A stretch of 64,000 nt of DNA, from assembly GCA_043228905.1 (NCBI GenBank), contig JBHGNT010000014.1, positions 10,230,001 through 10,294,000 of the forward strand, written 5' to 3'. This document shows positions 35,371-46,573 of the stretch, piece by piece. Numbering within the stretch: the stretch's first letter is position 1; every line of letters begins with the position of its first letter. Origin of the DNA: Azolla caroliniana (taxonomy: Eukaryota; Polypodiophyta). A model generated the notes under the pieces. That model worked only from the letters and a program-made list of their open reading frames with translations, was not told the origin of the DNA and searched no databases. The position numbers were made by a program, and so were the translations under genes.

Positions 35371-36950
35371 CGATCCGACTCGTTCTTGTCCATGTCGTAC
35401 TCTGGCATATTCTTCTTCCCCTTCTCTTTACATGTGAACCATCTCCTTGGTTCCTTGCACGGGGTGAGCATGACCGAGTCTTCACTACTCACCAACTCGT
35501 CATGCGGTTGACCGCCAACCAATCCAAATTCAGTCCACTGATCCGGAGGGAAGTGGGAATATCCAGTAGTTCCGATTCCTCAACGCTTCCCTCTATTTCG
35601 GAATCAGTTACCTCATCCGCAACAATTAGCTTGGGTTCAGGTGGTGCGAAGTAACAAGATGTTGATTCGTCGAAGATGACATTGCGGCTAACTCGGACTT
35701 GCTTCAACCGAGGGTTGTAGAACTTGTACTCCTTCTGCTCATTGGAGTAGCCAACCAAGTTACACTTCTCGACCTTGGCATCTATCTTCTTCTGCTTCTC
35801 ATATGCCACATGCACATATGCAATGTTGCCAAATACCCGAATGTGCGTCAAATTCGGCTTCCGCTCAAAATACAAATCTTCGGCAACACCTTCGTCCCTG
35901 AGGTAGATATTCGATTCTATATGTAGACGGCTATCCGAATTGCGTTGGCCCAATAAATCCGGGGCATGCTCTTCTCGTCCAACATTGCCATCGCCGCTTC
36001 TACTAATGTCTGGTTCCAACGTTCGGCCACACCGTTCTGCTCCGGTGCGTATCTACAAGAGAATTCACGTTAGATTCCCTTGGTCTGTAGATAACTTGTG
36101 AATTGGCTGGAAAAATACTCTTTTCCACCATCCGATCTTAGACACTTGATCTTCCTTCCGGTTTCACATTCTACATGATTCTTTAAGTCCCGGAAGCACA
36201 AGAAGACTTTGCTCTTCTTCTCGATCAAATAGATCCAAGTGTGTCGATTGAAATCATCGATGAAGGAGACAAAATATCGACTCCTACCAATACTCACATT
36301 TTGTGCCGGTCCCGATACATCTGAATGGATAAGATCGAGCCGATTCTGGCTACGATTCTTCTCATTGGGCAAGCTTCACAAATTTGGCCTTTCCGGCCAT
36401 TGAATTTCGGTAGTTCGGAAACCAAATATTGCGAATGCATCTCCTTAAGCTTCTAGAAGTTGATGGGGTCGATCCGCTTATACCATAGGTTGATATCCGA
36501 CTCGACCTTCTGCCCTTTCGTGAATATAGCGGTGCCAACATCATTGGTTTCGAGGATGAACATTCTTCCATATTAGAGCCCTTGCACGATGATCCGGCCT
36601 TCCTCCTCAATGAAGCATCTGTGATGAGTGAACCGAACATGCATTCCTTGATCCACGATTTGGCCTACCGACACCAATTTCTTGGTGATCTTCGGAACAT
36701 GCAGGACGTTCCTCATAATTCCTCTTTGGCTGACATGGCTCAGAGGGACATCTCCAATATGCTCAATGGGATGTGGGGTATTGTCTCCGGTTTCGACCAC
36801 CCCCGGCTTCTCAAGAAAGGATTGGAAGCTTCAGAGTCTACATACCACACCTCTTCCGAGTTCGAGTGGATACTCCCATCTGGTTGGCTTCGTGCTTCAT
36901 TACGAGGGCCGGTCTCGATCGAGCTCCCTCCGAGCCTTCAACATAGTGCG
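35371..36950 (-). pseudogene. copia-1 pol, distal segment (protease/GAG-pre-integrase to linker)
   Basis: Minus-strand translation parallels copia-3. From 36,950: VWYVDSE-type protease end, GDNTPHPIEHIGDVPLSHVS, NVLHVPKITKKLVSVGQIVD, then integrase RLDLIHSDVSGPAQNVS, CLRSDGGKEYF, and the linker region to about 35,375. A stop at 36,070 and frameshifts near 36,380 and 36,020 break it. RT and RNase H are missing; the chromovirus LTR begins where they should follow. The other parts of copia-1 are at 40,446-40,692 and 41,321-41,564. Confidence 0.85.
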
Positions 36951-37242
36951 TGTTGGATATGGTGTTCTGAATGTACATGGAAGTATTTGAGGACCCGTAG
37001 GTTATGTGCACAACAAACAACATAGATAGTATGAAAGAGGAAACAGTAGATAGACAAGCTCAAAGCTTTAATGAAAGTTGTCGTTATTTTTGTTCTCTCT
37101 CTCTCTACAGACTCAAGATACAAGAATGATCAAGCAGGACATATTACAAGGTTAGGTTAGGGCTTATATACTCAAGCCCTAACTATTGGACGTGTTCACA
37201 CTAGTAAGGATACAAAGTAGGAGTACGCCTTTTATGCCAACA
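36951..37242 (-). repeat. 3' LTR of copia-2
   Basis: 292 bp, ends TGTTGG/CCAACA. The polypurine-like GGAGGAGTTT directly precedes it on the minus strand. Confidence 0.9.
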
Positions 37243-38227
37243 AACTCCTCCAGATATGATGGTACCGCACCTCAATATGCTTTGTCTTTGCCTGATAGAC
37301 AAGATTATTGAAGAGGTGTATTGCGTTCTATGAGTCGCAGTAGATGGTCGGCACTGGATGGTCAATTCAACTTGTCGTTGAGAAGTCGGCTGACAGTCGG
37401 TGCAACCAGATTGCTTCCCATCACTGCCTCAGATGCTGCTATGTACTCGGCCTCTGTGGTAGACAGAGCCGTGCACTCTTACAACTTCGAGCTCCATGAT
37501 ATGGCGTTACCGCCATAGGTGAAAACATAGCCTAATGTTGACTTCTGATTGACAATGTCCGAATTCCTGACTTAATCAGAATCAGTGTAGCCTTTGACTT
37601 TGGTCGAGTTTGTTGATCTGAAAGTCAGTTGTGCGTCTTCGGTCCCCCTTAGGTACCTGAAGATGTACTTGAAGGGACTCCCAATGGTTTTGTCCTGGGT
37701 TTGACATGTATTGGCTTACGACCCATACGACATATGCAAGGTCGGGTCGGGTTGCCATGATACTTCCTACGGTTGATGCGTAGGGTATCTTTCCATTAAG
37801 CTCTTTCTCCTTGTTCGTCGAAGGAGAGTTTTGTCTGATAGTCGGATCGACGTTAGAAGTAGTGTTGGTGCTGGCTTGGCATTTTCCACGTTGAAGCATC
37901 TTAGCACCTTTCAGATGTGTCGAACTGGGAGAGTCGAAGAGTCTTTGGCTTCCGATTTCTCTCTATCCTCATGCCCAATATATGTCGGGCTTGTCCAAGT
38001 TCCTTCATTGCAAACTTGTCGTGAAGACTCCGCTTTAGCTTTCCTATTTCAACTTGATTTCTCCCTATAATCAGCATATTGTCAACGTATAGGATCAAAG
38101 AGATCCAGGACTCGTCGGCCAGTTGTCGAGTATATAGGCATGGGTCGGAGTAGGATCGGTTACAACATGCCTCTTGGAGCATTGTCGTCACCCTCTCTTG
38201 GATCGTTTTCTTGATCCATTCGGTCAC
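37243..38227 (-). pseudogene. copia-2 RT fragment and RNase H
   Basis: After the deletion junction (..RVTTMLQEA joined to CCNRSYSDPCLY) comes ISLILYVDNMLIIGRN, where the YVDD box is YVDN. MKELGQARHILGMRIER, GKIPYASTVGSIMATRPDLA and a broken RNase H follow, with EAEYIAASEA wording near 37,440. Confidence 0.8.
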
Positions 38228-38332
38228 TCCATTCTGGGTGGGTGTGTAAGGATCACTCTTTTGATGTTTGATCCCTTTGTTAGACAGGTACAGTTTGAAG
38301 GCTCGGGAGGTGTATACTCCTCCTTTGTCAGA

Positions 38333-39971
38333 TCAGAGTGTCTTCACTTTGTATCCGGACCGGTTCTCCACTTCAGATATCCACCGAGTGAAGACCTCGA
38401 GCACTTCGTTTTTGGACCTAATCAAATAGGCCCAGACTTTCCATGTACAATCATCTACAAATGTGATGAAGTACTGGGAACCTCCTAATGATCTCTCGGG
38501 CATAGGCCCACATATATTTGTGTGCATGGCTCTAGGGGTTGTTGTACCATCTTGTAATGGAGAGAGTGCGGACTTCGGGTTTGTTTCCCGTATCGAAAAT
38601 GCTCGTAGAAGTCCGTCTTTGCTTGGAGTTTAGGAATGTAACCAACCACCATCAGTCGATCGAGTCTGGCTTGAGAGATATGGCCGAGTCGGCCATGCCA
38701 TAAGTTCGGGTCGGTCTTTTCGGCTACATTCATGACCCATTTTGGATTGATCGCCATCATTGGATACAAGTTGTTGTACTTGTGTCCGCTTCCAATTTTC
38801 AGGTTTCCATGACTAATCATCCATGTTGAGTTGCTAAGAGTCGTTTTGTATCCATCTTCGGCTAACATGCCGATAGAGACCAGACTCCTTTTCATTGCAG
38901 GTACATGTCGGACTTGGTGCAGGACTATCGTGTTGCCATTTGATAGTTGAATTGGTACTTCGCCAATTCCTGCGATTCTGCACTCTTGCCCATTGCCTAG
39001 TCGAACCGTGCCGCTAGCTTCGGCTGAATAGTTCAAAAACCATTCGATGTTAGGGGTCACGTGGAATGTGGCACCAAAATCCAGTAACCACATATGTGTG
39101 TCTTACGCATTGTAGAGGACTTCTTTGATCATCGAGTCCTCTAAGGAGAGGATCTCTCCCAATCGGGTGTTAGCAACATTGACTTGGTTTTCGACTGGAG
39201 AGTGGTTCAAGTCGGATTTTCCTCATTCCGCTCGGATCACTGACCACTCTCTTTCCTCTTGATCGACTAGCAGTCGAAAACATTGTGACAAGCTTTTCTG
39301 CAATGGATGCAGAATTTGCCTGATTGGCCTGTTCTCGACTTCGACCGTTGTCGGTCTCCCCTCGTTTTCGATTGACTATGGTGTCGACCGGTTCTATTGG
39401 CTTGTTCTTTCGATTGACTCTATCGGTCGATCGACTCAGTCGAGTGGTGGGATTTTGCCTATTCGTCGATGGTGAGTCCCATTTATTTTCGCGGAATATC
39501 CTCTGTGAGGACTTGGTCGATTGTCTCATCTAGATTTAGGATTGGATGACTATTGCCGAATGTCGTGCAGAATACCTCCCAACTCATCAGCAAGCTCGAT
39601 AGGAGGGCAAGGGCTTTCCCTTCTTCTTCAAAGTTGATCCCTTGTGAGGAGAGTTCAGACAACACCCGGTTGAAGGTATTGATGTGGGAGGTGGTTGGAT
39701 CGGTCTCTCTCATCTTATTGTTGAATAGTTGTTTGATCAATATTAGTTTCGATGATGAGGATGAGGACTTCTTCTCGTATACAGCTTGTAGCTTCTTCCA
39801 CAGTGAGAACGTTGTCGTCTCTTTTGCCATGCTGAAGTAGACGTTTTTGGCTAGGTGCATCCGAATGGTGGAGCAAGTGATTTCATCTATTGATCTCCAC
39901 TCTTCGGGTGACATTGAAATAGGCTTTTCTCTATGCCGGATGACTTCGACCTGTCTTCGAATGATCAACAC
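38333..39971 (-). pseudogene. copia-2 gag, protease and integrase N-terminal part
   Basis: Gag 39971-39483 (LWKKLQAVYEKKSS, INTFNRVLSELSSQGINFEE) and a basic region to 39,170. Protease from 39,093 reads LLDFGATFHVTP, with Phe in place of Ser/Thr in the D-S/T-G motif. GAG-pre-integrase NLWHGRLGHIS follows, then integrase up to TFVDDCTWKVWAYLI and KVKTL. Frameshifts near 39,500 and 38,500. Confidence 0.8.
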
Positions 39972-40137
39972 ATCCTACATCATCTCCTTCCATAGGGCTA
40001 CATTTTTGCCATCGAACTTTCGGATCTCAACTCTTGTACCGGATGTTGAAGCCATGTTCTTTATGGAATTGTGATTCATTAACCTGGTCTTTTCTCTTTT
40101 AGCTTTTTTGTTGTTTGTTCCCACCTAACAATAGGTC

Positions 40138-40150
40138 GGCTTTGATACCA
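40138..40150 (-). other. primer binding site of copia-2 (initiator tRNA-Met)
   Basis: TGGTATCAAAGCC on the minus strand, two bases inside the 5' LTR. It matches the usual copia PBS TGGTATCAGAGC except for one G-to-A change. Confidence 0.85.
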
Positions 40151-40152
40151 CT

Positions 40153-40445
40153 TGTTGGATATAGTGTTCTGAATGTACGTGAAAGTATGTGAGGACCTGT
40201 AGGTTATGTGCAAAGCAAACAACACAAATAGTATGACAAAGGAAATGGTAGATAGACAAGCTCGAAGGTTTAATGGAAGCTCTCGTTGTTTCTGTTCTCT
40301 CTCTCTCGACAAGACTCAAGATACAAGGATGATCAAGCAACACTTATTACAATGTTAGGTTACGACATATATACTCAAGCCCTAACTATTGGATGTGTTC
40401 ACACTAGTAAGGATACAAAGTAGGAGTCGGCCTTTTATGCCAACA
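40153..40445 (-). repeat. 5' LTR of copia-2
   Basis: 293 bp, TGTTGGCATAAAAGG at its start (TATA-like just inside) and CCAACA at its end. The TSD GTGCG is adjacent. Confidence 0.9.
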
Positions 40446-40692
40446 GTGCGATCGGTGACACGTATCTGCGTCTCTCTGGCTCGATCCGACTTTGTCTGAA
40501 TAAGCCCTTTTCTTCTAGTGCTCGCTTTCTCTATGGCACTTCTAGCCACTGTACCAACATTCCATGTCAGCCTATCCTTGCCGGTTTCCGGCGCTGCTTT
40601 TACTTCTCCTGTTTCTGGAGGGTCCAGAATTTTTGTCGGCATTTCGATTATGCCTTCAGTTTTGCTCCTGTCGGCCGCCTCCATTGCGTGCC
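40446..40692 (-). pseudogene. copia-1 gag segment
   Basis: The minus strand encodes MEAADRSKTEGIIEMPTKIL and NVGTVARSAIEKASTRRKGL, parallel to copia-3 gag (MEAADEIKKESTEVMPTAIP). It ends at the TSD of the solo LTR on one side and at copia-2 on the other. The zinc knuckle expected here is damaged. Confidence 0.8.
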
Positions 40693-41320
40693 TGTTTGAT
40701 AACAGGTCCCTCCGAATGGGAAGTGGAGCTCGAATCGAGGAAAAGGGGAGATTTGATTCCCATGGAGTCGATGAGTAGTTTGGCCGAGCCTGATAGTCGG
40801 AGACTGAAATCAGAAATCAGAAATCGAAATCGAAAACTGAAAATCAAAGGATCAATTTTTTGAAAGATTCAGGATACTATATTTGTAAATAGTCTAAATG
40901 TGCCCCTTGTGGGCTATGTATGTAAATAGCCAGAAAGTTGTATAAGTATAAATACAACTAGGGCAAACTTTATTGGGAGTTGAATCATTATTGTTGTAAT
41001 AAGTTATACAATGGGTAGTTGCCTCTGTATCTATGAGAGAGTGAGAGTTAGCGAGTAACTCCACGGCCGTCAGTTTGATGAAGGAGACCTTAAGGTTGTT
41101 GTCGTGGAGCTTGTCATTGTACTCCTCCTATCATAGTGATCTGTTTGGAGTATGTGGACTCCACATGGTTTTTCCCAATTTGAGTTTTCCATGTTAAATC
41201 TTGTGTCTCTGTACTTGTGTTTTCAGCCTTCTTGTTTTTTTGTCTGTGCATTATCTTTCTTGATCTTTGCACCCAAATGTTTGGTAGTGAAGCCAGTTGT
41301 GGGTTGTCACGATCCTAATA
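40693..41320 (+). repeat. solo LTR (family S) inserted in copia-1 gag
   Basis: Begins TGTTTGATAACAGGTCC and ends ATCCTAATA. TSD GTGCC (40688-40692) against GTGCT (41321-41325), one mismatch. The empty site is visible in copia-3, where ATTGCGTGCCGACTCGCC is continuous. It aligns along its length with the solo LTR at 19,343-20,093, and contains the TATA-like AGTATAAATACAACTAG. Confidence 0.9.
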
Positions 41321-41564
41321 GTGCTGACCCACCTCATCCGCCACGGCCACGAGACCTCTCTTCCTCCGTGTACAAACATCTTGTTGTTGGCGTGCGTACT
41401 CGTCGACGCACCCGCGTGGTTCCCCTCTACAAGGAGCATCAATTGTAAGTCGAAAAACGAAGGCGTATTGTCCCTTGTACATACCACCATCCGCAATGCT
41501 CTGAACTTCGACACCAAGCCCCCAAGGTAAACCTGCACCATTTCATCCTCCTTGATGGTCATGT
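41321..41564 (-). pseudogene. copia-1 gag, most upstream surviving segment
   Basis: The minus strand encodes EDEMVQVYLGGLVSKFRALR, CTRDNTPSFFDLQLMLLVEG and NHAGASTSTHAN, parallel to copia-3. Homology stops at 41,564, where the gypsy-1 LTR begins; the gag N-terminus and 5' LTR are absent from the window. Confidence 0.85.
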
Positions 41565-42300
41565 TGTCGTGCCTTTCGGTGTTGGATCGTTACGTGAGTC
41601 GGGTGGGAACCATTGGGGTTTTGGACTAGGAGGAGGAATAATTTGAGACGAGTTTAGTTATGAATATGAATCAATTATAAGAAAGAGATATAAAAACCTC
41701 GTGAATCCCACGAGTATAATGTATTTTATTAGAACAATATTAAGATAAGAATATGAATTTGGATTGAAAGAGAGAGATATAGAAACCTCGTGAATCCCAC
41801 GAATATAATTTATTAATTGGTGTTTTTTTAGAAATATATCCAATTTCCAAAGTTTTCACACTCCCCTATTACATTGTGCTCCCCATCCTTATATAGTGAT
41901 GAGAGAGTCTTAGCAATCCATGCTTTTTCTCTAACTATAAACTCCATGCTTTCTCTATCTATAGACTATATGCTTTCTCTAACATGCTTTTCTAATCTCA
42001 TGCGTTTTTTATTGACTATAGTGTTTATGCACGCTAGATGTGCATGTGTAGTTTTTTTTCTATCATGCGTTTTTCTTCTAAGTAAAGTTTTTTTTTCCTA
42101 GAAAATATGTGGGATATCATTTTAACACTATGATGTGTTAGTATAATGGTAAGGCTTTACATTATTGACATGGAGGTACAAGGTTCGAATATTGCCCTAT
42201 GTATGTAATATATATTTTAATATTTTCTTCTATTTCTTCATGTTCATTGAATCTAGTACTCTATACGTTTTTCATGTAGTGTAAGAAATACACTACGACA
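41565..42300 (-). repeat. 3' LTR of gypsy-1
   Basis: TGTCGT...ACGACA ends. A TATA-like CTATATAAGG on the minus strand corresponds to CTATAAAAGG in the LTRs of gypsy-2 and gypsy-3. An imperfect direct repeat of about 45 bp (ACCTCGTGAATCCCACGA at about 41,694 and 41,787) is internal. Confidence 0.75.
42130..42200 (+). other. tRNA-like sequence (SINE head or tRNA relic)
   Basis: TTAGTATAATGGTAAGGC resembles the A box/D arm of plant tRNA-Asp, and AGGTTCGAAT the B box, at tRNA spacing. The acceptor stem does not pair, so it is not a functional tRNA gene. It lies within the gypsy-1 LTR. Confidence 0.4.
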
Positions 42301-42403
42301 CTCGCACCCTCCAAACCCGCACATCCTTAGGTATGTGCCAAAGTTGTTGGAGCTTGTTATTCTCCTTCATTCGTAGTACCCTCAGTCTCTTCCCCTATGT
42401 CAA

Positions 42404-45154
42404 TTATAATTCTAGCCCATTTTCATTGCTTTCCGAACGTCCGTAACTTTTGTCTGATTGCTCCTTTGTATTGGTGTTGTCGAAACTAACATAGGGTTCG
42501 TCGTCACTTCGCTTCTTGAAAATCTTCACTTGTTTCCTCGCTACAGGTACCTGTATTACTGTCCCATCCAACTCACATAATTGGTATGTTCCATTGTCTA
42601 ATACCTTCTGAACTTCGTATGGTCTGAACCACCTTTTAGCAAATTTTCGTATTGAACTATGATGATGGTCCAAACTACTGTCGTAGACTATCACCCAATC
42701 CCCTTCTTCAATCTTTCATGGTCGTAGACGATGCTTTGTGTCGAATCATCTTTTGTTCCGAAATCGTGCTTCTTGTTGTCGACGTATCGCTTTCGTTACG
42801 TCTTCCGGTCTTCCTTGTAGTTTTCATATCCGGATCGCTAGTAGTTCTTCCCGACTCATCTCTTCCTTCCATGGTAGTACTGTCCATGTTGCATCTGCGG
42901 TTTCCGTAGGCATTATTGGTGGTTGTCCGGTCATAAGTTCTGTTATCATATAACCGGTCACGGAACTATGTGTTGTGCAATCCGCCCATATCTGCCCATA
43001 GTGCATATGGAAGTATCTGTGGCCAATTCTTCACTCTTCCGTCACATACTTTCGGAAGTGCTTTCACGATTGGACCATGTCCTCGTTCGATCTTCCCATT
43101 TGCTTCTGGATTGTATGTAGTGGTAGTGTCAACCGAACTCCATGTTGAGCGAAGAATTCCCTAGCTTTATCGGAATCAAGTTCTCCCCGGTCCGCAATTA
43201 CTTGTCCTACGCACCCATACCTCCAGAACACTTCTTCCAAGAGAGATTGGCATACTACGGAACATGATTTTCTTCGTAACCCCCGACCCTCTACTTGGTT
43301 CGTCAGATCCTCCCAAGCTAGCACCAAGTACTTCTTTTGTCCGATCCCTATTGGCATGGCCACGATGTGAGAATGTCGGATGTAATTCATCTCGGTATCA
43401 AACGCCAGAGTAGATTTGGCATTTCTCGCAGCTTCCCGTAAACTCCGCTACATCTTTGTACATATTCTTCCACCAATATTTTTTCTTGATCTTCGCAAAT
43501 GTTGCCCATGTTCCCCGATGTCCAGCCCAATCAGATTCGTGAAATTCGGATATTATTTGTTTCTGTTGTTCCTTTTTGCCGACTACCTGTAGTGGTATGC
43601 CATCCAGTCTTTTCGGCTCCCTCCAGATTAATCCATTGTCTAAGAAGAACTTGCTGACTTGCCATTTCTTTCGTCGAATCTCGACTCTATTGTCTTTATG
43701 GCCTGATGATTCCTTGATTTCTTGTAGCACCTTCCCGATCAGTAAGCTTTCTCCTTCGTACTCGTCTTCCCGGAACTCCCGAATTACGTTCACCCGGGAT
43801 ATATGCCTCGAAGTAAAGTAATTTTTGGAAAGTTCTTCATTATTCGTTTCGGCTACTTCGTCTCCGAAACGTGCTCTTGATAACATATTTGCTACCATGT
43901 TGTCTTGATTGGCGACGGTCTTCGACCGTAGGGCCCACATAGATGTCTGACTACCAATATCTCTTCTTGTCCGAATGCCGATTTCTCTCCGAAGAGTGTT
44001 AGGTGCACATCTTCTAACTTCCATAGCACTTTCTCGCAATCGCGAATATGGTCAACTACGAACTTTCGACATCTGCGATCATCCATAGTCCCATCCTTTT
44101 CTTCCACCAGACATCCGTTGATTGGGATGTCATCCAGGAACGACATCATTATCTGTGGAATGCAGTCTCGGAGCACCTTGTTCATTGCATTCATCATATG
44201 TGTGACCGAGTTTGTTGCTCCTTGTGGTAGCGCGCACATCTGAACTAATCCAATCGGTGTTCGCATCGTAGTGATGTCCCGGCTATCCATAGCCAATTGG
44301 AATTGGTCATACCCGAAGTATAGGTCTCCGATAGAGTGTATCGCACGTCTAGCAAATGCTTCTGCAAATTCATTCACTATCGGACCAACTCCGGAGTTTC
44401 GGATCGTGACCTTGTTCACTGGTTGCAAGTCTTGAATGAATCAGAGTGACCCATTCTTTTTTGGAACCGAAAACCATCGATTTGAGTACGGAGTGTTTGA
44501 TGGCTCTAGAATCCCTATTGTCACCTTTTCTTTGAGAAATTCAATGATTTTCGGAATATGTGCCTGTGGCACCGGAATTGGCTTCAAGTTCCACGGCACA
44601 TGATCAATCGTGAAGATCACCATTGGCTCCACTATCTTTGGATCAACACACCCTATCTCTTTTGGTGTGAATGCGAATGCTTTTCCATGTTATTCCAACA
44701 TCTCACGAAATCGTTCTTCTTCATTCTTTAAGAGGAACCTACCTCCACCAATCCGGAGTTTCTTTCGGGTCTCATCAGTAAATGTATGTCCAATATCCAT
44801 GGACTTCCGAAGTGACGGATCTTCTGAGACTTTTTTCATCTTTTGTTCACTATTGGCGGGTAATGGTCCCGCATATGGTTTCACCTTCCTTTCCATGGTC
44901 TTATATTTCATACATACCATTGCTTCTTCTTTGCGGAGCACATCCGGCTCCATTTCCACAATGATCTTGTACATCTCGACTGATTCCACCGGAACTACCC
45001 GGTCTTCATGGTGATTCTCTTCTTTAATCTCTTCAAGCCTTTGTAGTGTGTATCCGTAGAACACTTCTTCGATTACTCCAATGATTTCTTCGTCTTCTTT
45101 CATGATTGATGCAGACCGTAACTCATCTTGCACCTTTCGGAATTCTTTCTTCAT
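42404..45154 (-). pseudogene. gypsy-1 pol (RT, deleted RNase H, integrase)
   Basis: Starts with its own methionine about 140 nt after the gag-protease stop. Contains GHTFTDETRKKLRIGGGRFL, HVPWNLKPIPVPQAHIPK, ILEPSNTPYSNRWFSVPKKN, an intact FLDDIPING box, and CGPYGRRPSPIK. A deletion of about 585 bp relative to gypsy-2 then removes RNase H. Integrase follows: WAGHRGTWATFAKIKKKYWW, CEKCQ zinc motif, VIADRGELD, and GPY module KRWFRPYEVQ. Most pieces remain in one frame; two frameshifts (RNase H deletion and near 43,120) and several stops break it. The first integrase Asp is His. Confidence 0.85.
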
Positions 45155-45294
45155 TACTCCAATTACGGCCGTATATGTAGATGCCCCATCCGAACCGATT
45201 CGTACTTGTTTTGCTCCGAGAGTTTTGTTCCTGTGTGGGGTATCAAGGCTTCTCAGACTATCACTTCCCCTTCCCCACTCCGCAACAGTCTACT

Positions 45295-46567
45295 TTAAAA
45301 ATCCATTTTTATTTGGGACAAGAGCTCTCTCTTGTTCCTTTCGTGATTCGATGGCACAATTAGGAATTGGACGGTTTTCCCTCCGCTTTGGCTCTGAATT
45401 CGTGCAAAAGCCGTGCCGCTATCGAGCACCTTTGTCTCCATCCGTGAAGCCGTGATAAAGGATTTCCCAAGGATCACGGAATGTGAGACCTCATTTTGCA
45501 CGAAGAAATTTTGGTCAATCTCCACATCTCCGATCTTCACCGTCACATCGGGACAAGTTGCAAATAGATCTTCCGTGGCTTTTGTGACTGCTCGGATCTT
45601 CCATCCATGGCTGGTGTTTATAGGCCACTTCCCCTTCCGGTAGAACTCCTTGGACATCAAATTGATCTTTGACCCATGATCAATCAATGCCAGTACAGGC
45701 TCTTTGATGTTTCTGATTCGGACCGGAGTCCCTATAGTTGCTCATGCCCAGTGTGGCTTTGTGTAGTGAGAGTTCGGAATTTCATCCTCCATTTCCATAT
45801 CGTTCATTAGAATCATATTTGCATTTACCTTTGAAGTATTAGAATCTTCCGTATCTTGCCTCTTTCTCTTCACAAGATCCACGAGGAGATCGTGGAACTC
45901 TTTCTTTGCTATTCCAAGCAATTCCCGGAGAGAAAATTCCACGTGACTATCAAGGATTCTCTCTTTGAACACCTTCTTCAGGTCCTTCTGTGGTTTGATG
46001 TACGAGGTGTTTGAATGTCGGAATCGTTTTTCCTTTTCCTTATCCTTCCGAATTCCAGCTCTCCGGTGTCTTCGATGGTCCACCTGCATCATCCGTGTGT
46101 CGTCTTTTTTCATCTACATACACATCATGTAATTGGCATAGGGCGTATACACCATTCTTCTCTACGGGGCTCTGCCATCCTGTAGCTTCCCAGATGCCTT
46201 CTGCAGTGCTCCGGATTTTATCAGAGTTGGTTTTCTCGGAGATTTCTAGCACTTCTGGCCAGAAAGATGCCTTCATTTTAGATATCTCACCCACACGTAT
46301 TCCTGTGATTGTCACATAATTGATTTTTACCTCTATCTCCTCCTCTAGGACCTTCTTCATGCCGCCTTTTCGGAAGTTCGGCCAGAGTGGCTTCCGAGTA
46401 TCCATCGAATGGATCTGATTTCCTTCATAGTAGATAAGATCCCGCTGTAGAGCCTCCTTGAGCTCATCGCATTCCTTCCGATCATGTTTGGCACTATTGC
46501 ACCATATGCACTGTCGGTCCGTATACCTAGAACTTGTGGGACGGTCTTCCGATTTCTTCACCATGGC
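45295..46567 (-). pseudogene. gypsy-1 gag (from the zinc knuckle) and protease
   Basis: From 46,567: knuckle CIWCNSAKHDRKEC, then YYEGNQIHSMDTRKPLWPNF. Next (46,113-45,742) comes DLKKVFKERILDSHVEFSLR and ELLGIAKKEFHDL. The protease reads LIDHGSKINLMSKEFYRKGK, with D-H-G in place of D-S/T-G, and ends ...QIKMDF. One frameshift near 46,080 and one TGA near 45,740 (CGA in gypsy-2) interrupt it. Confidence 0.8.
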
Positions 46568-46573
46568 AATCTT

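Larger units (their letters stand above)
36951..40445 (-). mobile_element. copia-2: complete LTR retrotransposon with 5-bp TSD, internally deleted
   Basis: Two LTRs (5': 40445-40153; 3': 37242-36951) with TGTTGG...CCAACA ends. A primer binding site complementary to initiator tRNA-Met lies two bases inside the 5' LTR. The TSD is GTGCG (36946-36950 and 40446-40450). It sits in the gag/protease region of copia-1, at a point where intact copia-3 reads continuously. Only 3.5 kb long, because the integrase C-terminus and RT N-terminus are deleted. The LTRs differ at roughly 30 of 292 positions by eye, so this is an old insertion. Confidence 0.93.
41565..46573 (-). mobile_element. gypsy-1: Ty3/gypsy element, truncated at gag, inserted in copia-1
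   Basis: Minus strand: gag from the zinc knuckle, protease, separate pol ORF and a 3' LTR at 42300-41565. A polypurine-like TTGGAGGGTGCGAG precedes the LTR. Same family as gypsy-2 and gypsy-3 but clearly diverged (different codons and lower GC). The 5' part and 5' LTR are missing because the element meets gypsy-2 head to head near 46,570. RNase H is deleted. Confidence 0.85.

Noticed and set aside
42130-42200. Functional tRNA gene
   Set aside because: A and B boxes are recognisable, but acceptor and T stems do not pair; kept only as a tRNA-like relic.
41640-42300. Independent element or gene between copia-1 and the gypsy-1 ORFs
   Set aside because: TGTCGT/ACGACA ends and a TATA box placed like those in the gypsy-2/3 LTRs show it is the 3' LTR of gypsy-1.
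46458-46573. Start of the 456-codon plus-strand frame at 46,458
   Set aside because: The first 39 codons are the complement of gypsy-1 gag; true gypsy-2 coding begins at 46,574.
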